Shown: positions 1 to 9,320, counted from the stretch's first letter. The stretch is DNA of 64,000 bases from Novosphingobium sp. (GCF_027486195.1 NZ_JAIXPP010000073.1:1-64000), one strand, 5' to 3'. Numbers and translations are program-made. The notes: generated by a model from the sequence alone, not told the origin.

Positions 1-492
1 AACAAGGCGCTCGACATGATGTGCGAGCGCGCCGTCAGCCGCGTGACCAAGGGCGAGCGGCTGGCCGACAAGCAGATGGTGCAGGAGCGCATCGCCGACA
101 GCTACACCCAGATCACCCAGTTCCGCCTCCACGTGCTCTATGCCGCGTGGCTGCTGGATCAGGACAAGGGCTATACCCACCGCGTGCGCCGCGAGATTTC
201 GGCGATCAAGGCGGCGATGCCGGGCGTGCTGCGCGATGTGGTCTACCGCGCGCTGCACCTCCACGGCTCGCTCGGCATGTCGAACGAAACGCCGCTGATG
301 GACATGTGGCAGTACGTGCCGGAAATGGGGATCGTCGATGGACCGACCGAAGTCCACAAGGTCTCGGTTGCCAAGGACATCCTGCGCCGCGTCGATCCGG
401 CGCCCGGCCAGTGGCCGACCTACTTCGTTCCCCATACGCGCGAGGCTGCGCTGGCGAAGTTTGCGCCCTATCTTGAAGAGGATGCCGAGTGA
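1..492 (+). CDS. Acyl-CoA dehydrogenase, C-terminal part
   Basis: This reading frame is open from the first base, so the gene starts before the window; 163 residues remain. They match the C-terminal helical domain of acyl-CoA dehydrogenases, FAD enzymes that make the alpha,beta double bond in acyl-CoA esters. Visible marks are HLHGSLGMSNETPL, where the family carries its GGxG-like flavin-contact loop, and VDGPTEVHKVSVAKDIL near the end, where classical members have YEGTxxIQ. The DGPTEVH form points to the ACAD10/11-like branch. It is followed with a one-base stop/start overlap by a SnoaL-like gene, so it is probably part of the 1-4657 catabolic operon. The substrate cannot be told from this fragment. 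Confidence 0.85.
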   Translation, partial: NKALDMMCERAVSRVTKGERLADKQMVQERIADSYTQITQFRLHVLYAAWLLDQDKGYTHRVRREISAIKAAMPGVLRDVVYRALHLHGSLGMSNETPLMDMWQYVPEMGIVDGPTEVHKVSVAKDILRRVDPAPGQWPTYFVPHTREAALAKFAPYLEEDAE

Positions 493-953
493 TGGCGACA
501 ACGCTCGAACAGCGCCTTGATCTGCTGGAATCCAGGCTCGCGCTCCAAGACCTGACCTCCGACTATTGCCTCGGTTTCGACAAGCGCGACATGGGGCGCT
601 TTCTCGCAATCTGGTGGCCGGACGCGGTGTGGGAAATTGGCCCACCGTTCGGCGATTTCGTGGGCCATGAAGGCGTAGTCCATGCGGTGGAGGACATTCT
701 CTGGCCGGCGTGGAGGGATTCGACCCACTACACTACCAACTTGCGGGTGACGCCGGAGAGCGCTGACGTGATGACGGGCATCTGCGACGTCTATTGCATC
801 GGCAACAGCATCGACGGCCAGGCACAGACGGTGGCGGCGACCTATCGTGACCGCTTCGAGCGGCGTGAGGGCGTGTGGAAGATCGCGCGGCGCAAGGTGA
901 CCATGCAGCATTTCAGCCCGCTGACGGGCATAACGCTTTCCGCACCGCAATAG
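492..953 (+). CDS. SnoaL-like (NTF2-fold) family protein
   Basis: The 153-residue protein looks like the SnoaL_4 group of the NTF2 cone fold, which includes small cofactor-free isomerases, cyclases and hydrolases as well as many uncharacterised proteins. The N-terminal helix (LEQRLDLLESRLALQDLTSDY) and the core pattern FDKRDMGRFLAIWWPDAVWEIGP fit that group, as does the closing strand with REGVWKIARR. The start is taken at ATG 492, which overlaps the TGA of the acyl-CoA dehydrogenase; a GTG one codon earlier (489) is also possible. It sits in an operon with an alpha/beta hydrolase, an old yellow enzyme and a Baeyer-Villiger monooxygenase, so it may act on a ring intermediate. No catalytic residue can be assigned with certainty. 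Confidence 0.7.
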   Translation: MATTLEQRLDLLESRLALQDLTSDYCLGFDKRDMGRFLAIWWPDAVWEIGPPFGDFVGHEGVVHAVEDILWPAWRDSTHYTTNLRVTPESADVMTGICDVYCIGNSIDGQAQTVAATYRDRFERREGVWKIARRKVTMQHFSPLTGITLSAPQ

Positions 954-979
954 CGGGCGGCGAATCTGGGAGAGAAACG

Positions 980-1783
980 ATGGCGCGGTTCGATTGCGGC
1001 GAAGGCCGTTCGGTCTACTATGAACACCATCGCGGCGCCGGCATGCCGGTTGTCCTCATTCACGGCTGGGCGATGTCCGGCCGGCTTTGGGCGGGCACGG
1101 TCGAGACGCTCAAGGCAGCGGGCCATGCGGTGATCGTGGTCGATCACCGGGGCTGCGGCCAGTCCGACCGCGATTTCGATGATGTTTCGATTGCGGCCAT
1201 CGCGGCCGATGTCGCCGGCATTGTGCGCCACTGCACGGAGAAGCCGGTCGTGATCAACGGTTGGTCGCTGGGCGGCGCGGTGGCGGTGGAAGCCGCCGGT
1301 CTTCTGGGCGCGGCCTGCGCGGGCGTGGTGCTGACCTGCGGCGCGGCGCCCCGGTTCATCAAATCGGACGATTTCCCTTATGGCGGTGAGCCGGGCTCAC
1401 TCGAAGCGACGAAGGAAGCCCTCAGTGGCGACCGCGCGGCATTTTTCCGCGGGCTGGCGGGCGGCGTCTGCGCAAAGCCGGTGAGCGAAGCCATGGTCGA
1501 CTGGATGTGGGCCGCCTTCATCGACAGCGGGCCGGGCGTGATCGAATCTCTGATGGATCTGGGCCGCGTGGACCAGCGCGCGGCGCTGAAGGCGCTGCCG
1601 GTGCCGTTGCTGTCCATCGTCGGCGGCGCGGACGCGATCCTCGATCCGGGCGTGGGCAAGGCAGCTGCGGAAATGGCGCCGCACGGTACGCTCGCGCTGA
1701 TCGAGGGCTGCGGTCATGCGCCCTTCATCGAGGATGCCGAGGCGTACAACAGCGCGCTCCGCGATTTCCTGGCCAAGCTCTGA
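980..1783 (+). CDS. Alpha/beta hydrolase
   Basis: A 267-residue alpha/beta-hydrolase-fold enzyme. The oxyanion segment HGW is at about 28-30, the nucleophile elbow GWSLGG puts Ser at about 96, the acid is Asp at about 218 (GGADAILD), and the base is His at about 246 (GCGHAPFIED). It starts at ATG 980 behind a GGGAGAGAA ribosome site; the frame is open further upstream but would overlap the SnoaL-like gene. Pimeloyl-ACP esterase-like and lactone or enol-lactone hydrolases share this architecture. With a Baeyer-Villiger monooxygenase two genes downstream, hydrolysis of the lactone or ester it makes is a sensible guess, not a demonstrated function. Confidence 0.8.
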   Translation: MARFDCGEGRSVYYEHHRGAGMPVVLIHGWAMSGRLWAGTVETLKAAGHAVIVVDHRGCGQSDRDFDDVSIAAIAADVAGIVRHCTEKPVVINGWSLGGAVAVEAAGLLGAACAGVVLTCGAAPRFIKSDDFPYGGEPGSLEATKEALSGDRAAFFRGLAGGVCAKPVSEAMVDWMWAAFIDSGPGVIESLMDLGRVDQRAALKALPVPLLSIVGGADAILDPGVGKAAAEMAPHGTLALIEGCGHAPFIEDAEAYNSALRDFLAKL

Positions 1784-1794
1784 CCTGAGGCGAG

Positions 1795-2916
1795 ATGACT
1801 ACGATGACGTCACTTGATCCGTTTTTCACGCCGTTTGACTGCAAGTCGCTGCATCTGGCCAACCGCTTCCTGATGGCGCCGATGTCGCGCTATTTCGCGC
1901 CGGGCGGCATTCTTTCGCAGGAATCGGCAGACTACTACCGCCGCCGCATCGAAGGCGGGGTGGCCGCCGTGATCACCGAGGGCGTGGCCGTCGACCGGCC
2001 CGGCGCTGTCGCAGCCGATACGGTGCCCGCCTTCCATGGCGAGGAAGGCCTTGCGGCCTGGGCGCGCGCCACCGCCGGTGTCCACCGCGCGGGCGGGGCG
2101 ATGATCCCGCAGCTCTGGCATGTCGGCGGGTGCGAGGACTTCAACTGGCCGGATTCGCCCCATCCGCCGCTCGAAAGCCCCTCGGGCCTTGTCGGTCCCG
2201 ACATTCCGGGCGGACGCGTGATGACCTCCAGCGATATCGACGAAGTGATCGCCTCCTTCGCGCGCGGCGCTCTCGAAGCGCAGCGGATCGGCTGCGATGC
2301 GGTCGAGCTGCATGGCGCACATGGCTACCTCTTCGACCAGTTCTTCTGGACGGCGACCAACAAGCGTGATGACCGCTACGGCGGCGATGACATTGCGCAG
2401 CGCGGGCGCTTTGCCGCCGATTGCGTCGCGGCGGTGCGCGCGGCGGTCGGGCCGGACTTCACGATCATCTTCCGCATTTCGCAGTGGAAGACCTACCAGT
2501 ACGACGCCAAGATCGCGCGGGATCCGGGCGAGCTGGAGCGTTGGGTCGCGCCGCTCTCGGACGCCGGGGTGGATATCTTCCACTGCTCCGAACGGCGCTT
2601 CTGGGAAGCTGCCTTCCCCGAAGAGGATGATCGCAACCTTGCCGGGTGGACCAAGCACATCACTGCCAAGCCGACGATCACCGTTGGCTCGGTCGGGCTC
2701 GACCGCGATCTGATGGAAGACTTTGTTGCGGGCGAGTCCGTTCCGACGCTCAAGTCCATGGATGAACTGGTGCGGCGCTTCGAGCGCGGGGACTTCGATC
2801 TCGTCGCCGTGGGCCGCGCGCTGCTGGCCGATCCGAACTGGCTGCAGAAAGTGCGCGCCGGGGCGGTGGACCAGCTGAAGCCTTATTCGAAGGCCTGCAT
2901 GGAAACACTCTACTGA
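1795..2916 (+). CDS. Old yellow enzyme family NADH:flavin oxidoreductase
   Basis: A 373-residue FMN TIM-barrel enzyme of the old yellow enzyme family. It begins with the typical FTPFDCKSLHLANRFLMAPMSR, has PQLWHVGG near 105-112, and carries the paired substrate-binding histidines as HGAHGYLFDQFFW (His173 and His176). The segment RYGGDDIAQRGRF and the C-terminal VAVGRALLADPNW give the phosphate-binding and barrel-closing elements. Family members reduce activated C=C bonds with NAD(P)H; the NADH:flavin oxidoreductase branch also includes dienoyl-CoA reductase-like enzymes. It starts at ATG 1795, 11 bases after the hydrolase, with another ATG at 1804. It is followed 79 bases later by the Baeyer-Villiger enzyme, suggesting enone reduction before ring oxygenation. 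Confidence 0.9.
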   Translation: MTTMTSLDPFFTPFDCKSLHLANRFLMAPMSRYFAPGGILSQESADYYRRRIEGGVAAVITEGVAVDRPGAVAADTVPAFHGEEGLAAWARATAGVHRAGGAMIPQLWHVGGCEDFNWPDSPHPPLESPSGLVGPDIPGGRVMTSSDIDEVIASFARGALEAQRIGCDAVELHGAHGYLFDQFFWTATNKRDDRYGGDDIAQRGRFAADCVAAVRAAVGPDFTIIFRISQWKTYQYDAKIARDPGELERWVAPLSDAGVDIFHCSERRFWEAAFPEEDDRNLAGWTKHITAKPTITVGSVGLDRDLMEDFVAGESVPTLKSMDELVRRFERGDFDLVAVGRALLADPNWLQKVRAGAVDQLKPYSKACMETLY

Positions 2917-2995
2917 ACACGCAGGATTGCCCTGCAACACACTGATTTTGAACCTATCGCGGCTGCATGCGATGGCCGCAAGGAGAGGATGACCG

Positions 2996-4657
2996 ATGAC
3001 CACCACCACCATTGCCCCAGAGGCTGGGGCGGCTTCCGCAACCACCGGCGCCGACCGGCCGGACTTCGACGCCATTGCCATCGGTGCGGGCTTTGCCGGT
3101 ATCGCCCTCATTCACTACTTGCGCGAGGCAGGGCTTTCGATCCGCGTGTTCGATCGCGCCTCGGACGTGGGCGGGACCTGGGCGTGGAACCGCTATCCGG
3201 GCGCGGCGACCGACAGTGAGAGCTACTACTACTGCCTGACCTTCTCGAAGGAGATCCTGCAGGAGTGGAAGTGGACCCAGCGCTATCCGGGCCGCGCCGA
3301 GACGCAGGCCTACATGCGCTACGTCGTCGACAAGTGCGACATGATGCCGCACATCCAGCTGAACACCGAAATTGCCGAGGCGCGCTATCTGGCGGACAAG
3401 GGCTGGTGGCAGGTCACGACCGCGACCGGGGAATCGTTTACCTGCAAATACTTCATCAGCGGAATGGGCATGATTTCTCAGCCCGAGATTCCCGCGCTCA
3501 AGGGCCTCGACAGCTTCAAGGGGCCGATCTTCCACTCCTCGCGCTGGCCGGAAGGGCTGGACTATGCCGGTAAGCGCGTTGGCGTCATCGGCGCAGGCGC
3601 GACATCGGTGCAGATGGTGCCCGAACTCGCCAAGACAGCCGCCGACGTGACGGTGTTCCAGCGCACGCCCAACTACATCCTCCCCGCCATGCAGCGCCCG
3701 ATGACGCCGGAGTGGGAGAAGGAGATCAAGGACAACTACGACGCGATCATCGCCAAGTGCCGCAACCACGTGTTCGGCATGGCTTTCGACAGCCCGGTGG
3801 GGCGCAACGTGCTCGATGCGACCCCCGAGGAGCGCCAGCGTATCTTCGAGGAGAACTGGAACGGCAGCTTCCGCTGGGTGTTCGAGACCTTCGACGATCT
3901 GCTCGCCAGCCCGGAGGCCAACAAGCTCGCCGGTGATTTCATCACGAGCAAGATGAAGGCGCGGGTCAACGATCCCGAACTCGCCGACCTGCTCTGCCCG
4001 ACCTATGACGACTACCCGCTCTTCGCCAAGCGGCCGCCGCTCGATCACGGCTATCTGGAAGCGTTCAACCGCGACAACGTGCACCTCGTCGATATCAAGA
4101 AGCGCGAGCCGCTGGTCGAAGTGACCGAAACCGGGGTGCGCACGACGGCGAAGGACTACGAGTTCGACATCATCGTGCTGGCGACAGGCTTCAAGGCCTA
4201 TACAGGAGCGCTCGAAGCCTTCCCGATCATCGGCGCCAGCGGCGAGACGCTGAACGAGAAGTGGGGCACTGTTTCGGGCAGCATCATGGGCGTTTGCGTG
4301 GCGGACTTCCCCAACATGTTCATGGTCACCGGCCCGCAGGCGCCCTTCGCCAACCTGCCGACCTCGATCGAGCAGAACGTGATCTGGATCACCGCCTGCA
4401 TCCGCAAGATGGAGCATGAGGGCCATGCCACGTTCTGGCCCAAGGCCGAGGCCGAGGCTGCCTGGACCAAGCAGACCGCCGACATCCACGCACAGACGCT
4501 GATGGCGCAGGGCGACAAGGTCAATTCGTGGATGATGGGCGCCAACCGTGCCGACAAGGGCGCGCGCGTGCTGATCTACTTCGGCGGCGCGAACTTCTAT
4601 TACGACGCGATGGACCAGTCGGCAGCGGCAGGCTTTCCGGAGCTCGAGTTCCGCTGA
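2996..4657 (+). CDS. Baeyer-Villiger-type flavin monooxygenase
   Basis: A 553-residue flavoprotein with two Rossmann motifs, GAGFAG (30-35) for FAD and GVIGAGATS (about 196-204) for NADPH. Between them lies the Baeyer-Villiger fingerprint FxGxxxHxxxWP, seen as FKGPIFHSSRWP with Phe174, Gly176, His180 and Trp184. GGTWAWNRYPGAATDSESYYY is the usual family block. Such enzymes insert one oxygen atom next to a ketone, giving an ester or lactone. The start at ATG 2996 follows AAGGAGAGG by eight bases. Length fits cyclohexanone and phenylacetone monooxygenases. The 79-base gap from the upstream reductase holds no clear terminator, so it is probably the last gene of the operon. The true ketone is unknown. 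Confidence 0.9.
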   Translation: MTTTTIAPEAGAASATTGADRPDFDAIAIGAGFAGIALIHYLREAGLSIRVFDRASDVGGTWAWNRYPGAATDSESYYYCLTFSKEILQEWKWTQRYPGRAETQAYMRYVVDKCDMMPHIQLNTEIAEARYLADKGWWQVTTATGESFTCKYFISGMGMISQPEIPALKGLDSFKGPIFHSSRWPEGLDYAGKRVGVIGAGATSVQMVPELAKTAADVTVFQRTPNYILPAMQRPMTPEWEKEIKDNYDAIIAKCRNHVFGMAFDSPVGRNVLDATPEERQRIFEENWNGSFRWVFETFDDLLASPEANKLAGDFITSKMKARVNDPELADLLCPTYDDYPLFAKRPPLDHGYLEAFNRDNVHLVDIKKREPLVEVTETGVRTTAKDYEFDIIVLATGFKAYTGALEAFPIIGASGETLNEKWGTVSGSIMGVCVADFPNMFMVTGPQAPFANLPTSIEQNVIWITACIRKMEHEGHATFWPKAEAEAAWTKQTADIHAQTLMAQGDKVNSWMMGANRADKGARVLIYFGGANFYYDAMDQSAAAGFPELEFR

Positions 4658-4666
4658 CCGGCAGCC

Positions 4667-5941
4667 TCACGGCGCGGCGCTGGCGTCCCCATGGTCGTCG
4701 GCGTCGATCCACACCACGTGGGAATCGATCTCGAGCTTGAGGATCGCGCGCAGCGCCGCCATCCGCGCGGCGATTTCCTCGCGCCGGGCGTCGCTGGCCT
4801 GGCGCTGGGCGAAGAGGACGTCGGCCAGATCGATGGCGCCGAGCTTGCCGCCAGCAATGGTGCGATCGGCCACGGCATCGGCTGCCTTTGCGGTTTGCGC
4901 CAGCGCCTGCCACCCCGCCAGCCGCGTTTCGGCAAGCGCGCGGTCTGCCGCCGCCATGGCCGCGACTGAGCGCTGCACCCCGGCAAGGTCCTGCGCGGCG
5001 GCGCGGGCATTGGCGGCTGCTTCCTCTGCCTGAAAGCGCCGGTAGCCGCCGCCGAGCGGCATCGTCGCGACGACGCCGAGCCCGCGTTCCATCCCCCCGC
5101 GCTCGCTGAAGGCGCGCACGCCAAAGGAAGGGTCGGCATGGCGCTCGGCGCGGGCGCGATCGGCGGCGAAGCCCTCGCGGTCGGCCATGGCCTGTGCCGC
5201 GCCGATTTCGTGGCTGCGCTCGATGACCAGCTTGGCCAGCGTATCGAAGCCGATCGACGGCTCGGCCGGCATTGTCGGCGCGGGGGGATCGGGGGGCAGG
5301 GGAATACTCGGGAACGTGGCGGCAAGGCGCGCGCGGGCCTCGGCGGCGCGGGCGAGGGCATCGGCGCGCTGGCCGCGTGCGCGCGAAAGGGCGGCGCGGG
5401 CCTGATCGACATCGAGCGCGGCGGCATCGCGCAGCGCCGCACGCCGCTCGACAGCCGCCAGCGCGCGTTCGAGATGGTTGATGTTGGCGGCGTCGCTTGC
5501 GGCCAGGGCGCCTGCCTCGACCCAATCGAACCATTGCTGCGAAAGGGCGAGTGCGGCCTGATGGCGGGCATCGGCCATCTGGTTCTGCGCGAAGCTCACG
5601 CCTGCTGCGCCGGTCTTGCGGTCGAGCCTGGCCTTGCCGGGAAGGCGGAAGGGCCGCGACACGGTCGCATCGAACTCGGCAAAGTTGCCCTCGCGGTCGA
5701 CACTTCGGTTGAGGGCCGTGGCAGAAATCGAGACTTCCTGCGTGCCCCGCGCCAGCGCACCGGCCTGCGCGCGCGCGGCATCGATGCGAGCGGCAGCGGA
5801 AAGCACGCCGGGGTAGCTGTCGAGCGCTTCGCTGACGAGGGGCGCGGGGGGCAGGTCCGCCCGCTGGTCAAGCGGGGGCGCTGTCTGTGCAAGTGCCAGG
5901 CCGGGCAGGAGTAGTGCGGCAAAGAGGGTAAGGCGGATCAT
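4667..5941 (-). CDS. TolC/CzcC-type outer membrane channel of RND efflux system
   Basis: A 424-residue protein with a signal peptide (MIRLTLFAALLLPGLALAQ) and long alanine-rich helical repeats typical of the outer membrane factor family. It would form the outer channel of a tripartite metal exporter. The start overlaps the stop of the small upstream gene by four bases (ATGA), so it is translated with the pump genes. It closes the minus-strand operon that runs from the response regulator at 12159. It meets the Baeyer-Villiger gene tail to tail with nine bases between them and no visible hairpin. Low sequence conservation in this family means the CzcC-like label rests mainly on context. Confidence 0.85.
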   Translation of the reverse strand: MIRLTLFAALLLPGLALAQTAPPLDQRADLPPAPLVSEALDSYPGVLSAAARIDAARAQAGALARGTQEVSISATALNRSVDREGNFAEFDATVSRPFRLPGKARLDRKTGAAGVSFAQNQMADARHQAALALSQQWFDWVEAGALAASDAANINHLERALAAVERRAALRDAAALDVDQARAALSRARGQRADALARAAEARARLAATFPSIPLPPDPPAPTMPAEPSIGFDTLAKLVIERSHEIGAAQAMADREGFAADRARAERHADPSFGVRAFSERGGMERGLGVVATMPLGGGYRRFQAEEAAANARAAAQDLAGVQRSVAAMAAADRALAETRLAGWQALAQTAKAADAVADRTIAGGKLGAIDLADVLFAQRQASDARREEIAARMAALRAILKLEIDSHVVWIDADDHGDASAAP

Positions 5942-6237
5942 GCCACGCGCCCCCGTTCAAGCACCGGGCTGGTATACCAGCGCACCGCGCCGCTGCGCCG
6001 GATGCGGCCGAGCGCTGCGAGCGCTTCGGGAAGGTCCGCTTGCGCCAGCACGAGTTCGATGGCCCGCCGGTCCAGCCGCGCGGTGACACGCTCGGCGGTG
6101 GTTGCATCGGAAAAGTCCAGCCCGAGCACGGCTTCGGCCCGCACGTGGACAGGGGCCTTGAGCGCGCCGCGCAAGGCTTCGCCGATGGTTTCGGCATCAG
6201 CGGCGGCGCAGTGGAGCGTGAGCAGTACGTCAGCCAT
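5938..6237 (-). CDS. Small DUF3240-like protein of metal efflux operon
   Basis: A 99-residue protein without signal peptide or membrane segment, starting MADVLLTLHCAAADAETIGEAL. Small ferredoxin-fold proteins of the DUF3240 type are often encoded next to CzcA/CusA pumps, and size, start and position agree with that family. It overlaps the pump gene by eight bases and the channel gene by four, so production is coupled to both. A role as a cytoplasmic metal-sensing or pump-regulating subunit is guesswork. I recognise the family by pattern and context only. Confidence 0.6.
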   Translation of the reverse strand: MADVLLTLHCAAADAETIGEALRGALKAPVHVRAEAVLGLDFSDATTAERVTARLDRRAIELVLAQADLPEALAALGRIRRSGAVRWYTSPVLERGRVA

Positions 6238-9200
6238 TGGCGCGTTCCTCGGGGCTTTCGCCGAAGCGTTCGAACAGGATCGGCAGCAGCACGAGCGTGA
6301 GCAGGGTCGAGCTGACCAGCCCGCCGATCACCACGATCGCGAGCGGCTGCTGGATCTCGGAGCCGGGGCCGGTGGCGAACAGCAGCGGCACGAGGCCGAA
6401 GGCGGTGATGCTCGCCGTCATCAGCACAGGGCGCAGGCGGCGTTCGGCACCGAGCCGGACTGCTTCGGCCATCGGCGTTCCTTCCGCGCGCAGCTGACGG
6501 AAGTACGAGACGAGAACGAGCCCGTTGAGCACCGCAATGCCAAGCAGCGCGATGAAGCCGACCGATGCGGGCACCGAAAGATACTGGCCCGCCGCCCATA
6601 GCGCGACAATGCCGCCGACCATCGCGAAGGGAATGTTGACGAGGATCAGCAGCGCCGCGCGCAGCGACCGCAATGTGGCGAGGAGCACGAAGAAAATGAG
6701 GAGCAGCGCGGCGGGGACCACCAGCGAAAGCCGCGCGGCCGCGCGCTGCTGGTTCTCGAACTGCCCGCCCCACACCACGCGGTATCCGGCAGGCATCGGC
6801 ACCCTGGCTTGCACGGCGGCCTTGGCGTCCTCGACGTATCCGACAAGATCGCGGCCCGAGACGAAGGCCTGCACGAGGGCATAGCGCGAGCCGTTTTCGT
6901 GATCGATCTTCACCGGGCCTGCGACCGGGCGGACATGCGCAACATCGCTCAGCCGCACGGTCTGGCCATCCGCGCCGCGCAGCAGGGTATCGGCAAAAGC
7001 GGCGGGATTGGCCTGAACGCCATCGGCTCCGCGCAGCACGATGGGGATACGGCGGTTGCCTTCCGCGACGATCCCCGCGCGCACGCCTTCCAGCTGGCCG
7101 CGCAGGGTATCCTCGATCATATCGACCGAAACCCCCGCGCGCCCGGCGGCAAGGCGGTCGATATCGATCTGGAGATAGTCGACGCGGTCGTTGGCGACGG
7201 TCATCACTTCGGTCGCGCCGCGCGTTGCCTTGAGGATGGTCTCGACCTGGCCTGCCAGCTTGCCGAGCGTCGCGCCGTCAGGGCCGAAGATCTTGACCGC
7301 AAGATCCCCGCGCGAGCCGGTGAGCATTTCGGAAACGCGCATCTCGATCGGCTGGGTGAAGCTCGCGCCGATGCCCGGCAGCAGCGCCATGGCGTGGCGC
7401 ATGTCCTCGATGATAGCTTCCTTGCTCCCGCGCCATTCGCTCTGCGGCTTCAGCGTGACGAACGTGTCGGTCTCGTTGAGGCCCATCGGATCGAGCCCGA
7501 GTTCGTCCGCGCCGACGCGCGAGATCACGCGGTCGACTTCGGGCACTTTCGCCTTGAGCAGGCGCTGCGCGGCAAGGTCTCCGGCGACAGAGTGGGGCAG
7601 GCCGATGGACGGGCTCTTGACCAACTGGACGATCACGCTGCCCTCGTCCATCTGCGGCATGAAGGTCTTGCCCACCGCGCCATAGGCGACGACTGCGGCG
7701 GCAAGGCCCAAACCGGCAGCGCCATAAACGAACTTCGGGCGGGCGAAGGCGGCGGCCAGCAGCGCGCGGTAGCGCGGCGTCAGCCAGCGCATGATCCACG
7801 GTTCGCCATGCGCGCCGGACTTGAGGCCGAGCGAGGCGAGCACGGGCACGAGCGTCAGCGCCAGCAGCAGCGCGGCGACGAGCGCAAAGATGATCGTCAG
7901 CGCGACAGGAGCGAAGAGCTTGCCTTCGAGGCCTTCGAGCGAGACCAGCGGCAGGAACACGAGCGCGATGATGAGGAGGCCGGCGGAGACGGGCACGATC
8001 ACGTCGCTGGTCGCGCGGAACACATGGTGCAGGCGCGGGGATTGGTCCTCGCCGCGCGCCTGGCCGAGCCGCTCGACCACGTTTTCCACGACGACGACCG
8101 CGCCGTCGACCAGCATGCCGATGGCAATGGCTAGGCCGCCAAGGCTCATGAGATTGGCGGTGAGGCCCCAGCTGCGCATGAGGATGAAGCAGATCAGCGC
8201 CGCCATCGGCAAGGTGGTCGCCACGATCGCGGCGGCCCGCCAATCGCCAAGGAACACCACGAGCAGCACCACGACGAGGATGGTCGCTTCGAGCAACGCT
8301 TCCTCCACCGTGCCGACCGCGCGGTCGATCAGGTCGGAGCGGTCGTAGAAGGTGGTGATCTTCATGCCCGGCGGCAGGCTATGCTGCAGTTCGGCGAGGC
8401 GGGCCTTGACGCCGGTGACGACCTTTCGCGCATCCGCGCCGCGCAGGGCGATGACGAGGCCTTCGACCGTCTCGCCGCGTCCATCGGCGCTGACCGCGCC
8501 GTAGCGGGTGAGGCTGCCGTTGCTGACGCTAGCCACATCGCCCAGCCGCAGCACGCGGCCGCCCGGAGCGCGGAGCACTAGCGCGCGCAGATCATCGAGC
8601 GTGCGGATGGCGCCAACAGCGCGCACGATCAGCGCGTTCTCGCCATTGGCGAGGCGGCCCGCGCCGTCGTTGCGGTTGCCGCTTTCGACCGCAGCCTTCA
8701 CATCGGCCATGGTCAGCCCCGCAGCGCCCAGCGCAAGCGGATCGGGGCGCACTTCGAAGGTGCGGACGTAGCCGCCCAGCGCGTTGACATCTGCCACGCC
8801 GGGGACGGTGCGCAGGGCCGGGCGGATCGTCCAGTCGAGCACAGTGCGCCGCGCTTCGAGGCTTTGCGGGCCATCGATGGTGAACATGAAGAGTTCGGAC
8901 AGCGGCGTGGAAATCGGAGCAAGACCGCCGCTGACCCCGCCGGGAAGATCGCCCATCACACCTGCCAGCCGCTCGCTCACCTGCTGGCGTGCCCAGTAGA
9001 TGTCGGTGCCGTCGATGAAGTCGATGGTGATATCGGCAATCGCATACTTGGCGGTGGCGCGCAGCACGCCCTGCTTGGGCAGCCCCAGCATTTCCTGTTC
9101 GATCGGTGCGAGGATGCGGGTCTCGACCTCGTCCGGCGTCATCCCGGGCGCCTTGAGGATGATCTTCACCTGGGTCGGCGCGATATCCGGATAGGCATCG

Positions 9201-9307
9201 ATGGGCAGGTTGGCAAAAGTCCAGCCGCCGATCCCGGCGACCACCAACGCGGCGGCCAGCACGAGGAGGCGGTAGGACAGCGCCTTGGCGAGAAGTTCGC
9301 GGAGCAT
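6230..9307 (-). CDS. Heavy-metal RND efflux pump, CzcA/CusA family
   Basis: A 1025-residue inner-membrane RND pump that would use the proton gradient to drive metal ions from periplasm or cytoplasm into an outer channel. The N-terminal LPIDAYPDIAPTQVKI, the central DPMGLNETDTFVTLKP and the transmembrane-4 segment GMLVDGAVVVVEN are marks of the heavy-metal branch. The proton-relay Asp401 is present. The second acidic residue six positions earlier, Asp in CzcA-type zinc pumps, is Ala395 here as in CusA-type pumps. The gene starts at ATG 9307, 13 bases after the adaptor. The metal cannot be fixed from sequence; copper/silver or a mixed specificity is as likely as zinc/cobalt/cadmium. Confidence 0.93.
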   Translation of the reverse strand: MLRELLAKALSYRLLVLAAALVVAGIGGWTFANLPIDAYPDIAPTQVKIILKAPGMTPDEVETRILAPIEQEMLGLPKQGVLRATAKYAIADITIDFIDGTDIYWARQQVSERLAGVMGDLPGGVSGGLAPISTPLSELFMFTIDGPQSLEARRTVLDWTIRPALRTVPGVADVNALGGYVRTFEVRPDPLALGAAGLTMADVKAAVESGNRNDGAGRLANGENALIVRAVGAIRTLDDLRALVLRAPGGRVLRLGDVASVSNGSLTRYGAVSADGRGETVEGLVIALRGADARKVVTGVKARLAELQHSLPPGMKITTFYDRSDLIDRAVGTVEEALLEATILVVVLLVVFLGDWRAAAIVATTLPMAALICFILMRSWGLTANLMSLGGLAIAIGMLVDGAVVVVENVVERLGQARGEDQSPRLHHVFRATSDVIVPVSAGLLIIALVFLPLVSLEGLEGKLFAPVALTIIFALVAALLLALTLVPVLASLGLKSGAHGEPWIMRWLTPRYRALLAAAFARPKFVYGAAGLGLAAAVVAYGAVGKTFMPQMDEGSVIVQLVKSPSIGLPHSVAGDLAAQRLLKAKVPEVDRVISRVGADELGLDPMGLNETDTFVTLKPQSEWRGSKEAIIEDMRHAMALLPGIGASFTQPIEMRVSEMLTGSRGDLAVKIFGPDGATLGKLAGQVETILKATRGATEVMTVANDRVDYLQIDIDRLAAGRAGVSVDMIEDTLRGQLEGVRAGIVAEGNRRIPIVLRGADGVQANPAAFADTLLRGADGQTVRLSDVAHVRPVAGPVKIDHENGSRYALVQAFVSGRDLVGYVEDAKAAVQARVPMPAGYRVVWGGQFENQQRAAARLSLVVPAALLLIFFVLLATLRSLRAALLILVNIPFAMVGGIVALWAAGQYLSVPASVGFIALLGIAVLNGLVLVSYFRQLRAEGTPMAEAVRLGAERRLRPVLMTASITAFGLVPLLFATGPGSEIQQPLAIVVIGGLVSSTLLTLVLLPILFERFGESPEERANG

Positions 9308-9320
9308 TCCGGCCGCGCGA

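Noticed and set aside
1810..4489. Long minus-strand open frames (433 and 511 codons) opposite the old yellow enzyme and Baeyer-Villiger genes.
   Set aside because: The plus-strand proteins carry complete family motifs; the opposite frames have none and are typical of high-GC third-position effects.
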